Below are positions 14,998 through 16,062 of a stretch of DNA of 16,062 nucleotides, piece after piece; position 1 is the first letter of the stretch, and each line of letters opens with the position of its first letter. Below the pieces are notes generated by a model. It did no database searches. It worked only from the letters and a program-made list of their open reading frames with translations, and was not told the origin of the DNA. Source of the stretch: JAILZP01 sp037444185 (lineage in GTDB: Bacteria; Bacillota; Desulfotomaculia; Desulfotomaculales; Desulfocucumaceae); NCBI GenBank assembly GCA_037444185.1, contig JBBIMW010000045.1, positions 1 to 16,062 on the forward strand. Direction: 5' to 3'. The position numbers were made by a program, and so were the translations under genes.

Positions 14998-15798
14998 TCA
15001 AAGTGTTATTCTAAGGGAGTCCGACCGCAGCCCAACCCGCAGGGCCTCCAGGGCCAGCACCTCGTTGGTGGGGATATTGCCGAGGTTAACATTGGGGCCG
15101 AACCTGCCGATCAACTCCAGTTGCTGGTCCTTGTTGGGCGCCTCCCACATAATGATTCCGGGGTCATCTATTTCATTCAGCAGTAAATCCAGGTCGTCTT
15201 TGATAAAGTTGCCGTGTTTGTCGTACAGCCCCACACCGACGCCGGATTCACGCCCCTCCACAATCACCCGGTAGGCCCCGTTTTTCAGATCCGATTTTAT
15301 CTGGGCGGCCATTTCCCGCGCCGGAGCCCTGTCTTCCTCATGCTTTTTGCCTACTTCAGTCAGCACCTTGAATCCTGTTTCCACGGCCCTTAGTATAGCC
15401 CTTTCTCTCACCTCCGGATACAGATTGATGGTGCCGTCGGAAACTTCGACGCATGTGAACCCGAGATTCCAGGCTCCTTGCAGGTATTCTTCCAGCCGGT
15501 CCTGCAGGATGGCCACCTCCAGGAAAGTGCCGCCGGGATAAATCTTTATGTCATGCATCCTGGCCAGTTTGATTTTTTCTGACAGGGCGCTCGTTTTGTA
15601 AAGGGCCGATGTTCCGAAGGCCAGCTTGATGATATCGATGTATTCGCCGGCCATATTCAACAGATCCCTGGTTTCCGCCAGTCCCATTCCTTTGTCGATG
15701 ATCATGGTCAGCCCGTTGCTCCTGGGTTTGACTGTTCTTTTGCCCAGGGGGAACCTGACAATATTCCGCCATGGGGTAATGGAGTTCAGATGGTCCAT
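14998..15798 (-). CDS. comA: Phosphosulfolactate synthase (ComA family)
   Basis: A 266-residue member of the (2R)-phospho-3-sulfolactate synthase family, which adds sulfite to phosphoenolpyruvate. Conserved blocks of this TIM-barrel enzyme are TMIIDKGMGL, IIKLAFGTSALY, IYPGGTFLEVA, CVEVSDGTINL, KVLTEVGKK, YRVIVEGRESGVG and IMWEAPNKDQQ. In archaea it begins coenzyme M synthesis; in Bacillus the homologue (YitD) makes sulfolactate that accumulates in spores. Given the cotJ genes in this window, a spore sulfolactate role is the better inference. The start is the ATG at 15798 (MDHLNSITPW), with AAGGAGA at 15805-15811; an in-frame start at 15828 has no such site. No comB phosphatase lies in the window. 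Confidence 0.9.
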   Translation of the reverse strand: MDHLNSITPWRNIVRFPLGKRTVKPRSNGLTMIIDKGMGLAETRDLLNMAGEYIDIIKLAFGTSALYKTSALSEKIKLARMHDIKIYPGGTFLEVAILQDRLEEYLQGAWNLGFTCVEVSDGTINLYPEVRERAILRAVETGFKVLTEVGKKHEEDRAPAREMAAQIKSDLKNGAYRVIVEGRESGVGVGLYDKHGNFIKDDLDLLLNEIDDPGIIMWEAPNKDQQLELIGRFGPNVNLGNIPTNEVLALEALRVGLRSDSLRITL

Positions 15799-16062
15799 TT
15801 TTGCTCTCCTTTCAGATATTGCGTACAAGCACTCTTAATCAAAGTTCAGCAATTAATGCATGGTTCAGGCTATTCAGCGGGAATTAAAAAGGTTACCCTT
15901 TGTTTGCAATTCAAAGGTCATTATAGAATGGGTAATGCTTTATAAGTTATCATATTGGCAATAATAATAATTAATGTTATTTTCGGTTATTTGAGTCAGC
16001 AATGGATAACCATGGGGTGATTTATCACCTTGCACCACCGGCGTTGCCATATTTTAATATAA
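15799..16062. other. AT-rich upstream region of comA
   Basis: No gene is seen in this 264-bp stretch at the window end. It must contain the comA promoter. A minus-strand TATAAT (15920-15925) is present but lacks a good -35. A TGAATA resembling a sigma-G -35 occurs nearer the gene without a matching -10. A small palindrome, GGTGAT-TT-ATCACC (16016-16029), may be an operator or chance. Confidence 0.4.

Noticed and set aside
14998..15798. Reading comA as evidence of a methanogen or coenzyme M producer
   Set aside because: CotJ coat genes, lspA-rluD order and strong bacterial ribosome binding sites show a spore-forming bacterium; no other coenzyme M genes are present in the window.
1..16062. CRISPR arrays, insertion sequences, tRNA or rRNA genes, prophage genes
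   Set aside because: No regularly spaced repeats, transposase, integrase, terminal inverted repeats or RNA gene signatures were seen on either strand.

Overview
The window looks like chromosomal DNA of an anaerobic, endospore-forming Firmicute, most plausibly of the Desulfotomaculum/Pelotomaculum group. This is inferred from gene content only: a cotJ spore-coat operon, a Fe-S activator of 2-hydroxyacyl-CoA dehydratases, acyl-CoA oxidation genes of the kind common in syntrophs and sulfate reducers, a bacterial ComA homologue, strong AGGAGG-type ribosome binding sites and moderately high G+C. Gene order is dense and no mobile element, tRNA, rRNA or CRISPR array is visible.

Layout. At 1-31 lies the hairpin of a terminator from an upstream gene. 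At 188-1309 (+) is an HD-GYP cyclic-di-GMP phosphodiesterase. It converges through a shared bidirectional terminator on the minus-strand operon cotJA-cotJB-cotJC (2660 down to 1410). Divergent from cotJ is a GT35 alpha-glucan phosphorylase (2870-5416, +), followed by an orphan BadF/BcrA/HgdC-type activase (5488-6282, +).

From 12601 down to 6292 the minus strand carries a lipid or organic-acid module in transcription order: a GAF-CdaR/PucR-type regulator, a fatty-acyl-CoA ligase, a probable terminator, a thiolase, a small free-standing AMP-binding C-terminal domain protein, and an acyl-CoA dehydrogenase. This supplies activation, the first oxidation and thiolysis. Hydratase, hydroxyacyl-CoA dehydrogenase and ETF genes are not in the window. 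An intergenic region of about 415 bp separates the regulator from lspA-rluD (+, signal peptidase II and 23S pseudouridine synthase), which has a good sigma-A-like extended -10 promoter. On the minus strand follow a DUF441/UPF0756 membrane protein and comA (phosphosulfolactate synthase), then about 260 bp of AT-rich upstream DNA.

No obviously new multi-gene system is present. The most unusual points are: (1) the free-standing 114-residue ANL C-terminal domain with its own ribosome binding site and the catalytic lysine motif; (2) a plus-oriented intrinsic terminator placed just upstream of the minus-strand DUF441 start, which would make the lspA-rluD message antisense to the whole DUF441 gene; (3) an activase without its dehydratase, preceded by a perfect palindrome; (4) a long Pro/acid-rich extension on CotJA; (5) comA without comB. 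Several of the longest-possible gene starts are wrong by Shine-Dalgarno position and have been corrected here (HD-GYP, cotJA, cotJB, glgP, the regulator, comA).
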